From: Erysipelatoclostridium sp. An173
GTDB taxonomy: Bacteria; Bacillota_I; Bacilli_A; Erysipelotrichales; Coprobacillaceae
DNA length: 64,000 bases
Assembly (NCBI RefSeq): GCF_002160495.1
Contig: NZ_NFKR01000005.1
Location: 1 to 64,000 of the forward strand
Direction: 5' to 3'
The stretch's first letter is position 1. Every line of letters begins with the position of its first letter. Shown in pieces: positions 8,576-22,875 of the stretch. The position numbers and the translations under genes were made by a program. Below the pieces are notes generated by a model. It made no database searches. It saw nothing but the letters and a program-made list of their open reading frames with translations, and was not told the origin of the DNA.

Positions 8576-9322
8576 ATGAGTAGAATTGAACGAAGCAAAG
8601 AAAAATATGAACAGTTATTTAAAACAGAACAAAAATTAGATCCTAATGATCCTGAATTAATGAGTCAATTACAACGGCTCATTTTTGGAGAAGTATTCTA
8701 TATTGGTAAATTAACAGATAAACAAAGAGAATTGATAACTTGTACAATTTTAACAGTACTGCAAACATTACCACAATTAAAAGCCCATGTAAATGCTGCA
8801 TTAAATGTTGAAGTTTCCCCATTAGAATTAAAAGAAGCTATTTATCAGTGTGCACCATTTATAGGTTATCCTAAAACTTTAAATGCAATTAGTGTAGTAA
8901 ATGAAGTATTTAACCAAAGAAATATTACATTACCATTAGAAAATCAATGCGATTTCGCTGATGATCAAAGATATGAACGAGGATTAAAAATTCAAAAAGA
9001 ATTATATGGTGATGAAATCAAAGAACGTTATCAATATTTACCAGAAGAAATTGCTAATGCATTACCAAAATTTTTAACGGAATGGTGTTTTGGAGATTGT
9101 TATAGTCGAAAAGATATGGATATTAAAACTAGGGAATTACTTATTTTTTGTGTTTTAACAGCTTTAAATGCTACAGGACAATTATACTCTCATGTTTTAG
9201 GAAATTTAAAAGTTGGTAATTCTTTAGATATTTTATATGCAGCTTTGATTCAATGTTTACCATATTTAGGTTTTCCATGTATTTTCAATGCTTTTAATGC
9301 TATTAAGGAATTGGCTGAGTAG
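8576..9322 (+). CDS. Carboxymuconolactone decarboxylase-family protein, two tandem domains
   Basis: 248 residues containing two copies of the CMD/AhpD-like helical domain (about residues 45-115 and 180-245). Both show 'RELITCTILT/RELLIFCVLT', a following 'H' and 'YQCAPFIGYP/IQCLPYLGFP'. The CxxC of AhpD peroxidase is not present, so a peroxidase role is unlikely. The ribosome binding site is GAAGGAG. The next gene, an RpiR regulator, starts 2 bases after the stop, so the two are translationally linked. The reaction is unknown. Confidence 0.78.
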   Translation: MSRIERSKEKYEQLFKTEQKLDPNDPELMSQLQRLIFGEVFYIGKLTDKQRELITCTILTVLQTLPQLKAHVNAALNVEVSPLELKEAIYQCAPFIGYPKTLNAISVVNEVFNQRNITLPLENQCDFADDQRYERGLKIQKELYGDEIKERYQYLPEEIANALPKFLTEWCFGDCYSRKDMDIKTRELLIFCVLTALNATGQLYSHVLGNLKVGNSLDILYAALIQCLPYLGFPCIFNAFNAIKELAE

Positions 9323-9324
9323 TT

Positions 9325-10212
9325 ATGTATTTATTTCAAAGAATTGAAGAAGTCATGATTCAATATCATGATGCTAGAGCAGTAATTGCCGAGTTTTTAT
9401 TAAATGAAAAAAATCATCTATATCGATATACAATGGATGATATTGCTCGTTTTACTTATACTTCTAAATCTACCTTAGTAAGATTTGCGAAAACTTTGGG
9501 GTTTAAAGGCTGGAAGGATTTTAATCGGGTCTTAATGGAGGAAATAAAGTATCAGGAGAGTAATAAAAGTACTATTGATGTAAATTTTCCTTTTGTTGAA
9601 AGTGATGATTATAAAAAAGTTATTGATAATATGGCCCAGTTACAAATTGAAAGTATTATGGATACAGCTAATTTAATTCAAGAAAAGATGCTGGAATTAG
9701 CAGTAATCCGATTATCGAAAGCTAAAAATATTATTCTTTTTGGAATGCGTCCTAATTCTTATTATGCTGAAAGTTTAAGATGGAAGTTTTTAAGCATCGG
9801 ATTGCATATTCATATTGCTGGTTATGGTGAATTTGGGATGCTAGCAAGGACACTTACTAAAGATGATTGTGCTATTTTAGTATCTTATTCAGGGGATAAT
9901 GTCAATAAAGATCCGATGGCCCAGGTAGAAATATTAAAAAAGCAAAATGTTCCAATGATCGCTATGACTAGTGGTGGTAATAATTATTTGCAACAAAATA
10001 TAGATTGTATTTTTGAAATATCAGCGCGAGAACGTTTATATAGTAAAATTTCTACTTTTGCAACTGAACAATCATTGTTATTAATATTTAATGTTATTTT
10101 TGCTTGTTATTTTAAAAAGCATTATCATCAAAATCTTGTTTATAAAATTGAAAATTCTAAAGTATTAGAGCAGCAAAGAAATGCTACATTAAAACAATTA
10201 AAAGAAGAATAG
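9325..10212 (+). CDS. MurR/RpiR-family sugar-phosphate-responsive regulator
   Basis: 295 residues: an N-terminal helix-turn-helix (about residues 35-60, DDIARFTYTSKSTLVRFAKT) and a C-terminal SIS sugar-phosphate-binding domain (about 110-270). RpiR regulators respond to phosphosugars, and this gene stands directly before the beta-glucoside PTS gene, so control of that locus is likely. It ends in a terminator, which places the PTS gene under a separate promoter. Confidence 0.87.
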   Translation: MYLFQRIEEVMIQYHDARAVIAEFLLNEKNHLYRYTMDDIARFTYTSKSTLVRFAKTLGFKGWKDFNRVLMEEIKYQESNKSTIDVNFPFVESDDYKKVIDNMAQLQIESIMDTANLIQEKMLELAVIRLSKAKNIILFGMRPNSYYAESLRWKFLSIGLHIHIAGYGEFGMLARTLTKDDCAILVSYSGDNVNKDPMAQVEILKKQNVPMIAMTSGGNNYLQQNIDCIFEISARERLYSKISTFATEQSLLLIFNVIFACYFKKHYHQNLVYKIENSKVLEQQRNATLKQLKEE

Positions 10213-10215
10213 TTG

Positions 10216-10245
10216 GATCATCAAGTAATTTGATGATCTTTTCTT
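10216..10245 (+). terminator. Rho-independent terminator
   Basis: A perfect 9-bp stem GATCATCAA/TTGATGATC followed by TTTTCTTC, right after the RpiR stop. Confidence 0.8.
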
Positions 10246-10281
10246 CTAAAAAAATATTATTGATATTTATAGGGAATATGG

Positions 10282-10342
10282 ATTTTATTTCATTTAATTT
10301 CACCAAAATGGTCATAAATATTGTTAAATGATGAAATAAAAT
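10282..10342. promoter_or_regulatory. Imperfect dyad upstream of the PTS gene
   Basis: ATTTTATTTCATTTAA and TTAAATGATGAAATAAAAT form an imperfect inverted repeat separated by about 26 bases in the RpiR-PTS intergenic region. It may be the RpiR binding site; AT-rich DNA makes chance dyads common, so this is tentative. Confidence 0.35.
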
Positions 10343-10474
10343 TTTGACTTTAAAAAGTTATGGGAATTTCGTTGTTTATCTATTTTTACAATGCTAAAGT
10401 GTTCTTGTAAACAAAAAAGGTTGTTACAAAATGCGCGTTTTATAAAGACCTTATTAAAAAATAAGGAGAAAATT

Positions 10475-13741
<3,267 letters not shown>

Positions 13742-13743
<2 letters not shown>

Positions 13744-13768
13744 CAGCAAGATTTTTCTTGCTGTTATT
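13742..13768 (+). terminator. Rho-independent terminator
   Basis: A perfect 10-bp stem AACAGCAAGA/TCTTGCTGTT with a TTTT loop and T-rich tail, ending the PTS-GH1 operon. Confidence 0.85.
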
Positions 13769-13835
13769 TCCTTAGATAATCTAATTTATTGGAAAAAATA
13801 TTTTTTTTAGATAAAATTAATTTGAGGTGTTATTA

Positions 13836-15032
13836 ATGAGTAATAAAAGTACAAAACATTTTTTAGTTTTATTAGTATGTTGTGGTTTAGCAGCATCATC
13901 GATTGGAATTTCGATTAATTCATCAGGTGTATTTTATACACCAGTATCTGAAAGCTTAGGAATTTTACGTGGTTCTTTTTCGATGCATATGACAATATTT
14001 TCTTTAGTTACTGCTATCAGTGCTTTCTTTATTCCAAAATTGATGGAAAAATATTCTTATAAACTAATTTTAACAGTGAGTGTCTTAGTTGCGGTAATTG
14101 CAACTGCTGCTATGGCTTTTGCTAAAACAATTCCAATGTTTTATTTGCTTGGAGCTATTCGGGGATTAAGTACCAGCTTTTTTTCAATCGTTCCTTTAAC
14201 TTTAATTATCAATCAATGGTTTGAAAAAAATCATGGGCTTGCAACAAGTATTGTATTTGGTTTTAGCGGTTTGGCTGGATCGTTTTGTTCGCCAGTTCTT
14301 TCGCATTTTATTGAAACAATGGGGTGGCAAACAGGGTATTTTATAAAGGCTGGAGTTATTTTATGTCTATGTTTACCAGCAGTTTTGTATCCTTTTCATC
14401 TTGATCCACGTTTAGATGGTTATTTACCATATGGTTATAGTGAAAAACAAGTAAGTGAGGTAAAGAAGAGTTACTCTTTTAGTTTTTTGACAGTTGCGTT
14501 TGTTAGCTTTTTTATCTTTGGACTTTTAAGCAGTTGTATTACTAGCTTTACTCAACATTTTCCAGGTTATGGCCAATCTTTAGGTTATAGTGCTTCTTTA
14601 AGTGCTTTACTGCTTTCAGCCGGAATGGTAGGAAATGTAGTTTCTAAATTGATTATTGGTGTTTTGAGTGATTGGTTTGGTGCTGTAAGGGCAACATTGA
14701 TTATGATTTTTGCAATTATAATCGGTATTGTTTTATTAATTGCTGGTTCAAATATTTATTTATTAATGATTGGAGCATTTTTATTTGGATCAAGTTATGC
14801 TATTGGTGCTGTTAGTTTACCATTACTAACAAAATATTTTTTCAAAGTAGAAAATTATGCTAAAGCTTTCCCAAGTATTTCTTTTGCTTCTAATTTAGGA
14901 GCCGCTATTTCTTTATCGATGGTTGGTTATATTTATGACTTTTTTGGTTCATATTTATATGGATTTATAATTGCTTTAATTATGATTGTAATATGTGTTG
15001 GGTTACTTTTAGTTACTAATTTTAAACGATAA
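13836..15032 (+). CDS. MFS transporter, OxlT-like (oxalate/formate antiporter family)
   Basis: 398 residues with about twelve membrane segments arranged as two halves. It has the 'SSGVFYTPVSESLGI' entry segment and 'GLATSIVFGFSGLAGS' motif seen in OxlT-related monocarboxylate porters, and 'VLSDWFGAVRAT' is the cytoplasmic loop motif. The start is ATG 13836 behind GAGGTG. It has its own terminator, so it is a single-gene unit. The substrate is probably an organic anion; this is family-level inference. Confidence 0.82.
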   Translation: MSNKSTKHFLVLLVCCGLAASSIGISINSSGVFYTPVSESLGILRGSFSMHMTIFSLVTAISAFFIPKLMEKYSYKLILTVSVLVAVIATAAMAFAKTIPMFYLLGAIRGLSTSFFSIVPLTLIINQWFEKNHGLATSIVFGFSGLAGSFCSPVLSHFIETMGWQTGYFIKAGVILCLCLPAVLYPFHLDPRLDGYLPYGYSEKQVSEVKKSYSFSFLTVAFVSFFIFGLLSSCITSFTQHFPGYGQSLGYSASLSALLLSAGMVGNVVSKLIIGVLSDWFGAVRATLIMIFAIIIGIVLLIAGSNIYLLMIGAFLFGSSYAIGAVSLPLLTKYFFKVENYAKAFPSISFASNLGAAISLSMVGYIYDFFGSYLYGFIIALIMIVICVGLLLVTNFKR

Positions 15033-15056
15033 GCTGTTGTAATTAACAGCTTTTTT
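15031..15056 (+). terminator. Rho-independent terminator
   Basis: An 8-bp stem AAGCTGTT/AACAGCTT with a 6-nt loop and Ts, overlapping the MFS stop codon. Confidence 0.8.
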
Positions 15057-15163
15057 AGACTATTTAATGAAAAAGTCAAAATATAGACTTTTTGATTTTT
15101 TAGTAAATTGTATTTATATAAAGATTGAACTAAGATAATAGTTGTAAAAAGGAGATGGTAAAG

Positions 15164-15739
15164 ATGGCAAAAACATTATATCTAATGCGACATGGTCAAA
15201 CATTGTTTAATGTGTTAAAAAAGATTCAGGGCTGGTGTGATTCACCATTGACTGAAGAAGGGATTAGACAAGCCAAGATTGCAAGAAAATGGTTTGAAGA
15301 TAATAATATTCAATTTGATCATGCTTATAGTTCAACTAGTGAACGTTGTTGTGATACGTTAGAATTAGTTAGTGATATGCCTTATGTTAGATTAAAAGGT
15401 TTAAAAGAGCATAATTATGGTACTTTGGAAGCAGAAGGAGAGTTCTTAGCAGAAAACGATCCGGAAAAATGTAAGACATATTATTTACAATTTGGTGGTG
15501 AATCTTCAGAAACCGTTAAAGAAAGAATGATTGAAACCCTTACAAATATTATGGAACAAGAAGATCATCACTCAGTCTTAGCGGTTAGTCATGGTGGGGC
15601 CTGCTTTAATTTTTTAAGAGGTGTTGAAGATGACTATAGTGAACAATTGCAAAAAGGTTTTGGAAATTGCTGTATCTTTATCTATGAATATGAAAATCAT
15701 CAGTTTAAATTAAAAGATGTAATTAGACATCAATTTTAA
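15164..15739 (+). CDS. Histidine phosphatase family protein (phosphoglycerate mutase-like)
   Basis: 191 residues. The catalytic RHG is at residues 9-11 (LMRHGQT) and a second catalytic histidine lies in 'LAVSHGG', both hallmarks of the branch. Cytoplasmic; probably a sugar-phosphate or nonspecific phosphatase rather than true phosphoglycerate mutase. The start ATG 15164 is chosen because the AAGGAG ribosome binding site directly abuts an earlier ATG at 15155. It leads an operon with an aldo/keto reductase and a GH1 enzyme. Confidence 0.85.
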   Translation: MAKTLYLMRHGQTLFNVLKKIQGWCDSPLTEEGIRQAKIARKWFEDNNIQFDHAYSSTSERCCDTLELVSDMPYVRLKGLKEHNYGTLEAEGEFLAENDPEKCKTYYLQFGGESSETVKERMIETLTNIMEQEDHHSVLAVSHGGACFNFLRGVEDDYSEQLQKGFGNCCIFIYEYENHQFKLKDVIRHQF

Positions 15740-15752
15740 GGAGGAAGTGAAA

Positions 15753-18213
<2,461 letters not shown>

Positions 18214-18218
18214 GTTTT

Positions 18219-18250
18219 AAAACAAGAAGTAGATGCTTCTTGTTTTTTGA
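18219..18250 (+). terminator. Rho-independent terminator
   Basis: An 11-bp stem AAAACAAGAAG/CTTCTTGTTTT with a 6-nt loop and Ts, just after the second GH1 gene and before the LysR ribosome binding site. Confidence 0.85.
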
Positions 18251-18266
18251 TAAGGGGATGATAACA

Positions 18267-19139
18267 ATGGAACTTAGAGTATTAAAATATTTTTTGATGG
18301 TAGCAAGGGAACAAAATATTACTAAAGCAGCTAAACTATTACATGTAACTCAGCCTACTTTATCAAGACAATTAATGCAGCTAGAAGATGAGCTTAATGT
18401 TAAATTATTTTATCGAAAACAGCATAATATTGAGTTAACTGATGAAGGAATGTTATTACGGCGACGAGCTCAGGAGATAGTTAGTATTGAAGAAAAAATT
18501 AAAGAAGATTTTACAAGTGACACTGAAAATATTACTGGTTTAATTACTATTGGCTGTGGCGAGGCTATAGGGGTAAAGCGTTTATCTAAGATAGTAAGTG
18601 ATTTTTCAAAAAGTAATCCACTAGTTAGATTTGAAATCATTACGGCTGATTCAGATACTATTAAAAGCTCTTTAGATAGAGGAACAGTTGATATAGGAAT
18701 GTTAGTAGAACCGGTTGATATTACTAAATATAACTTTAAAAAGATTATTCAAAAAGAACGTTGGGGAGTTTTAACGAGAAACGATTCTCCTTTAGCTAAA
18801 AAAGCTTTTGTTTGTCCTGAAGATTTATTGAATTATCGTTTATTGATGTCTAATCGTGCTATGGTAATAAATGAAATTGAAAATTGGTTTGGTGATTATT
18901 ATTTGAAATTACAGATAGCGGCTAGATATAATCTAGGATATAATTTAGTCCATTTTATTAAAAATAAATTAGGAATTGCTTTTTGTTTAGAGAGTATTGA
19001 TGAAATGCGAGATTTAACTTTTATTCCTTTAAAGCCAAAATTAGAAAGTGGATCAGTTATGGTTTGGAAAAAAGATTTATTATTATCTCCGGCAATGAAA
19101 GCATTTATCAATTATTTGAAAGATTATTCAATGATGTAA
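18267..19139 (+). CDS. LysR-family transcriptional regulator
   Basis: 290 residues: a winged helix-turn-helix over about residues 1-60 (NITKAAKLLHVTQPTLSRQL) and a periplasmic-binding-like effector domain. The start ATG 18267 is supported by AAGGGG; upstream in-frame codons belong to the terminator and the GH1 gene tail. It may control the flavodoxin-like gene downstream or the carbohydrate genes upstream; neither is shown by sequence. Confidence 0.85.
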   Translation: MELRVLKYFLMVAREQNITKAAKLLHVTQPTLSRQLMQLEDELNVKLFYRKQHNIELTDEGMLLRRRAQEIVSIEEKIKEDFTSDTENITGLITIGCGEAIGVKRLSKIVSDFSKSNPLVRFEIITADSDTIKSSLDRGTVDIGMLVEPVDITKYNFKKIIQKERWGVLTRNDSPLAKKAFVCPEDLLNYRLLMSNRAMVINEIENWFGDYYLKLQIAARYNLGYNLVHFIKNKLGIAFCLESIDEMRDLTFIPLKPKLESGSVMVWKKDLLLSPAMKAFINYLKDYSMM

Positions 19140-19258
19140 GATAATTTGAAATACCTAAAAGGCATTATAATCGATAGTATATAAGTATTGGAATAAATGA
19201 TAAATTATTCTTATAATAAAATTGTAAAATTAAATAAAAAGAAATGGAGATGATTTAA

Positions 19259-19705
19259 ATGAAAAAAAGAATTATGATGTTAGTTTTAGGTATTGCTGTT
19301 ATTATGGTAGCAATCTTTGGAATTTTTACTTACTTAAATAACAATCAAAATGAATCACAAGATACAAATGAAACTGTTAGTAATGAATCAAAAACAGATG
19401 ATATAAACATAGAAAACATGGGTAATACTTTAATTTTATATTTTTCAATGAGTGGAAATACTGAGACAGTTGCAAATTATATCCATGAAGAAATTGGCGG
19501 TGACATCGTCAAACTAGAAACTGTTCAAACATATCCAGAAGATTATGATGAGCTGGTTGATTATGCTCGCGAAGAACAACGAGATAATACTCGTCCAGAA
19601 CTTGAGACAACTATCGAAAATATTGAACAATATGATACGATCTTTTTAGGATATCCTAACTGGCTTGCGTACCACAAATTGATACAATGCACCCAACTTG
19701 CGTGA
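19259..19705 (+). pseudogene. Membrane-anchored flavodoxin truncated by the element junction
   Basis: The first 135 codons encode an N-terminal membrane anchor (residues 5-28), an acidic linker and a flavodoxin domain beginning TLILYFSMSGNTETVANYI, the FMN phosphate loop. The frame stays flavodoxin-like through 'IFLGYPNW' at 19661-19663, where relatives continue with the FMN-stacking W-G-D/x-M-P segment. Here it switches to about 13 unrelated codons and a stop. About one third of the domain, including much of the flavin site, is missing. This marks the left end of the foreign DNA. Confidence 0.82.
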
Positions 19706-19716
19706 TTGGGTGCATT
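19686..19716. terminator. Perfect hairpin at the element boundary
   Basis: An 11-bp perfect inverted repeat AATGCACCCAA/TTGGGTGCATT with a 9-nt loop that contains the heptamer CTTGCGT. It may be a terminator, or a recombinase-recognised structure at the element end. Confidence 0.55.
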
Positions 19717-19745
19717 TCAAATTTACATATAAAATTAATGGTCTT

Positions 19746-19772
19746 GCTCCTGCAATTGACAGGGGCTTTTTT
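19746..19772 (+). terminator. Rho-independent terminator
   Basis: GCTCCTG/CAGGGGC (7 bp, one G-U) with a 7-nt loop followed by six Ts. It would stop host transcripts reading into the element. Confidence 0.7.
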
Positions 19773-19785
19773 AATGGCAAAAGAA

Positions 19786-19820
19786 AAGCACATCTTTCCC
19801 AGCGTGGGAGCGATGTGCTT
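19786..19820 (-). terminator. Terminator of the XRE gene
   Basis: AAGCACATC/GATGTGCTT (9 bp) with inner CCCA/TGGG pairing. It abuts the XRE stop codon and is followed on the minus strand by a T-rich stretch. Confidence 0.7.
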
Positions 19821-20119
19821 CAGATGGCATCCATCAGTTCAAGAAGGATTTGCTTTTGCCTATCTGTCAGGGTACTCCATTTTGAAAAGAGTTTCTGTTG
19901 TTCTTCGGTCAATTGCGCTTCTTCACCCTCGGCAAAGAACTGAGCCAGTGTGATACCAAATGCCCTGCATACTGCCTCCAGAGTTGGCAGCGTTGGTGCG
20001 TTATTTCTGTTGAACATATTTGTAACGGTGGAATGGGAAAGGTTTGCCTCCTTTGCCAGCCGATAGTCCGTCCAGTTCCGTTCCTCCATCAGTTGTCTAA
20101 TCCGTTTCTGTGTATCCAT
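19820..20119 (-). CDS. XRE-family helix-turn-helix regulator
   Basis: 99 residues with a Cro/C1-type helix-turn-helix in the N-terminal 60 (YRLAKEANLSHSTVTNMFNR) and an acidic helical tail (EGEEAQLTEEQQKLFSKW). Small XRE proteins of this form are common regulators on conjugative elements and prophages of Clostridia. It is transcribed toward the junction, away from the rest of the element, from the short region facing the gene at 20272. Target unknown. Confidence 0.82.
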   Translation of the reverse strand: MDTQKRIRQLMEERNWTDYRLAKEANLSHSTVTNMFNRNNAPTLPTLEAVCRAFGITLAQFFAEGEEAQLTEEQQKLFSKWSTLTDRQKQILLELMDAI

Positions 20120-20271
20120 ATCATCACCTACCTATCTGTATCTATTCTAAGTCCCAGAATGGTGGTATAATAGTCACAATCGGTAGCTATCATATTTCCT
20201 AAAAGGGGTTTATACAGTTATAGTATTGTAGATGATGGAAATGCTATTCGCAAAAGACTGGAGGTAGAATA

Positions 20272-20517
20272 ATGCAGGAGCATATCTTTGAAAGAATGGC
20301 GCGGGAGAGAAACATTTCAGTTGAGGAAATGCGGGCGATAATTTCCGATAGAATTGGCAAGGGGTGGAATGATAAAGATCCGGTCAAACGGGAGCAATGG
20401 AGAAAAATTCCCTGTGCTGGAGATGTGCCAACACCAGATGAATGGCTGAACTATGTGGTAAAGAAGATAAAAGATGATGGTCAAGAAGGGTTATTACGGA
20501 AATATTTAATTTGGTAG
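20272..20517 (+). CDS. Small hypothetical protein of ICE type
   Basis: 81 residues, helical, with 'RNISVEEMRAIISDRIGKGW' near the N-terminus and 'DVPTPDEWLNYVVKKI' in the second half. Similar short proteins accompany XRE regulators on Clostridial mobile elements, but I do not know a function. GGAGG precedes the ATG. It diverges from the XRE gene, with a TATAAT at 20166-20171 between them as a possible -10 element. Confidence 0.6.
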   Translation: MQEHIFERMARERNISVEEMRAIISDRIGKGWNDKDPVKREQWRKIPCAGDVPTPDEWLNYVVKKIKDDGQEGLLRKYLIW

Positions 20518-20762
20518 TTATATCTTGAATGCTATACATCTGATTGTAGTGATCCGCCAGCTCATGCAGGAGTATGGTTGGCAGCTTGAAGTTGGGGGCA
20601 AGGTACTCGGCGCGGAGATTGATTTCTCGCTACTGGCATTCTGTATCTCGTTGATACTGTACCAGCCATGTGCTCTGTGCCCTCCGTCTTGCGATACAGT
20701 GATGGCAGGGAGACTCACTTGTCCTCATAAAAATCCTCGTTGAACAGATCGAACATTTCCCC
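20518..20762 (-). pseudogene. Frameshifted fragment of a SprT-like metallopeptidase gene
   Basis: On the minus strand, pieces in different frames encode MFDLFNEDFYED, LPAITVSQDGG..GWYSINEIQNASSEK and REINLRAEYL...LLHELADHYNQMYSIQD. They align in order with residues about 10-100 of the intact protein at 23170-23781. At least two frame changes and a stop break the gene, and the zinc motif reads HELAD instead of HEMAH. The C-terminal zinc-ribbon part is absent. This is a decayed duplicate. Confidence 0.8.
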
Positions 20763-20942
20763 GGTTTCCTATACACATTTAAAAGCCTATTCTGGCGGGG
20801 ATTGGATAATTCCAATTATCACCCTGTCAACTACTACCGAAATCCCTTGATGTTCATCAGATTTTATTCCTCTAAATGTGCAGACAAGAGGTTGTATTTA
20901 TGCTGTTTATGCTGTTCTGACCCAGCATAAAAGATATAGTGA

Positions 20943-20971
20943 TTGACAAACCAGGCTCTCCATAGTATTAT
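20943..20971 (+). promoter_or_regulatory. Sigma-A promoter of the ABC-F gene
   Basis: TTGACA at 20943-20948 and TATTAT at 20966-20971 with a 17-base spacer, about 40 bases before the leader peptide start. The stretch 20763-20942 has no recognisable gene. Confidence 0.75.
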
Positions 20972-21010
20972 TAGAAACAAGAGTTATACCTCTCAAAAGG
21001 AGATAAAGGC

Positions 21011-21106
21011 ATGATTATGAATTTTCATTTAACCGATCAGCGTAAAAAGAAAATCAGCTCTGTACAATCCATACCGATGAAACATTGTGCAGAGTATAGC
21101 GTATAA
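21011..21106 (+). CDS. Leader peptide (uORF) of the ABC-F gene
   Basis: 31 codons, MIMNFHLTDQ...HCAEYSV, with a very good ribosome binding site (AAAAGGAG, 8 bases before the ATG). It sits between the promoter and two terminators that precede the ABC-F gene. Its end overlaps one arm of an inverted repeat (CCGATGAAA 21074-21082 with TTTCATCGG 21121-21129). This is the layout of ribosome-stalling leader peptides that sense antibiotics. Function inferred from layout only. Confidence 0.65.
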   Translation: MIMNFHLTDQRKKKISSVQSIPMKHCAEYSV

Positions 21107-21197
21107 ATGACGCATTTCGATTTCATCGGGAAGCCATAAGGGGGATTTTATACCCATTTTGAGAAAGTGGCTTTCCATGCAGTTATAATGTGTATGA

Positions 21198-21235
21198 GGC
21201 TATGGACAATGTTTTGTCCATAGCCTTTTGTTTTT
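21198..21235 (+). terminator. Attenuator 1 of the ABC-F gene
   Basis: A perfect 12-bp stem GGCTATGGACAA/TTGTCCATAGCC with a 4-nt loop and TTTTGTTTTT tail, 100 bases before the ABC-F start codon and downstream of the promoter. Confidence 0.85.
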
Positions 21236-21251
21236 GGCGCTGCTATGCCAG

Positions 21252-21298
21252 AGGCAGAAGGCAGATACATTTGTGTATCTTTGCTTTCTGCCTTTTTC
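21252..21298 (+). terminator. Attenuator 2 of the ABC-F gene
   Basis: A long imperfect hairpin (AGGCAGAA..GATACA against TGTATC..TTCTGCCT) followed by TTTTT, 38 bases before the ABC-F start. It is a second terminator in tandem with the one at 21198. Confidence 0.7.
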
Positions 21299-21336
21299 GT
21301 TTGTATCAGAGAATATGCAGGAAAGGGTTAATAAAA

Positions 21337-22875
21337 ATGAGCTTATTAGAAATTGACGGACTGACACACTCTTTTGGTGAGAATGTGCTATACAAAAATG
21401 CAGGTTTCACACTCAATAAAGGAGAACATATTGGCATTGTCGGACAGAATGGAACCGGCAAAAGCACTTTAATCAAAATCTGTACAGAGCAGATCATACC
21501 AGACAGCGGGCGCATTGTCTGGCAGCCGAATACTACGATTGGTTATTTAGACCAATATGCGGAAATCGACCATACCTTAACGATGAAAGAATTTCTCAAA
21601 TCCGCTTTCACAAAGTTATTTGAAATGGAGGCACAGGCGTTGCAGCTATATGAAAGAGCTGCTGACGGTGATACGAAAAGCCTTGAACTGGCCGCCCATT
21701 ATCAGGAACAGCTTGAAGCCCATGACTTTTATTCGATAGATACCGCTATTGAGCGTGTCGCCAATGGGTTAGGACTTCTTGCGATTGGCCTTGACCGTCC
21801 GATTGCTGAAATGAGTGGCGGCCAGCGGGCAAAAGTGATTTTAGCAAAATTACTGCTGGAAAAGCCGGATGTCCTGTTGCTGGACGAGCCGACCAATTTT
21901 CTTGATAAAGACCATGTAACATGGCTGGCGGAATATTTATCTGCTTTGGAAAATGCTTTTTTAGTGGTTTCCCATGATTTCAATTTTCTGGATAAGATAG
22001 CGAACCGCATTTGTGATATAGACAATGACACGATTACAAAATACTACGGCACATATTCCGAATTTCTGCGGAAGAAAACCCTGCTGCGGGAAGATTATGT
22101 ACGGCAATATGCGGCCCAGCAAAAGGAAATTAAAAAGACAGAGGAATTTATACGGAAGAACATAGCGGGCAGAAAAGCAAAAATGGCGCGGGGACGGCAA
22201 AAGCAGCTTGACCGAATGGACAAAATGGAAGCCTTAGACCAAAAGGAAATTATTCCGCACTTCCATTTTCCCGTACTTCCATTAACCAATACAGAACACT
22301 TGTTGGTGAAACATCTGGCAGTTGGCTACCATTACCCCGTTTTATCAAACATTGAATTTAGCATTAAGGGAGGACAAAAAGTTGTTATTACTGGATTTAA
22401 TGGGATTGGAAAATCGACACTATTAAAAACCCTGATTGGGGAAATTCCATCTATGCAGGGCCATTTCAAATTTTCCGATCAGGTTACTATCGGATATTTT
22501 GAACAGGATTTAGAGTGGAAAGAACCTGAATTGACGCCCATTCAAATTGTTGCCAATGCTTATCCCAATATGGTGACAAAAGATGTCCGCAAGCATTTGG
22601 CACGATGCGGAATTTCCAGTAAACACGCTATGCAGTCCATAGGAACATTAAGCGGCGGCGAACAGGCAAAGGTAAAGATGTGTCTGCTTACTCTGACCCC
22701 CTGTAATTTCCTGATTATGGATGAACCTACAAACCATTTAGACGTACAGGCAAAAGAGGCTTTGAAAACAGCCCTTTCAACTTTTGCAGGAACGGTACTG
22801 CTCGTATCGCATGAGGAAGCATTTTATCGAGATTGGACACAACGAGTTATCAACATATTAAGGAACAACCTTTAA
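21337..22875 (+). CDS. ABC-F ribosomal protection protein (Lsa/CplR-like)
   Basis: 512 residues with two nucleotide-binding domains and no membrane segments, as in ARE-ABC-F proteins that bind the ribosomal E site and displace antibiotics. Walker A motifs are GQNGTGKS (from 36) and GFNGIGKS (353-360), signatures MSGGQRAKV and LSGGEQAKV, Walker B 'LLLDEPTNFLD' and 'LIMDEPTNHLD'. A charged interdomain linker of about 90 residues (roughly 195-300) is long enough to reach the peptidyl-transferase centre. The start is ATG 21337 after AAAGGG; codons further upstream lie in the attenuator. Likely resistance is to lincosamides, streptogramin A or pleuromutilins; the spectrum is inference. Confidence 0.87.
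   Translation: MSLLEIDGLTHSFGENVLYKNAGFTLNKGEHIGIVGQNGTGKSTLIKICTEQIIPDSGRIVWQPNTTIGYLDQYAEIDHTLTMKEFLKSAFTKLFEMEAQALQLYERAADGDTKSLELAAHYQEQLEAHDFYSIDTAIERVANGLGLLAIGLDRPIAEMSGGQRAKVILAKLLLEKPDVLLLDEPTNFLDKDHVTWLAEYLSALENAFLVVSHDFNFLDKIANRICDIDNDTITKYYGTYSEFLRKKTLLREDYVRQYAAQQKEIKKTEEFIRKNIAGRKAKMARGRQKQLDRMDKMEALDQKEIIPHFHFPVLPLTNTEHLLVKHLAVGYHYPVLSNIEFSIKGGQKVVITGFNGIGKSTLLKTLIGEIPSMQGHFKFSDQVTIGYFEQDLEWKEPELTPIQIVANAYPNMVTKDVRKHLARCGISSKHAMQSIGTLSGGEQAKVKMCLLTLTPCNFLIMDEPTNHLDVQAKEALKTALSTFAGTVLLVSHEEAFYRDWTQRVINILRNNL

Noticed and set aside
21337-22875. Classification of the ABC protein as a drug-efflux ATPase
   Set aside because: It has two nucleotide-binding domains in one chain, a charged linker and no membrane partner gene, which is the ABC-F pattern rather than that of a transporter.
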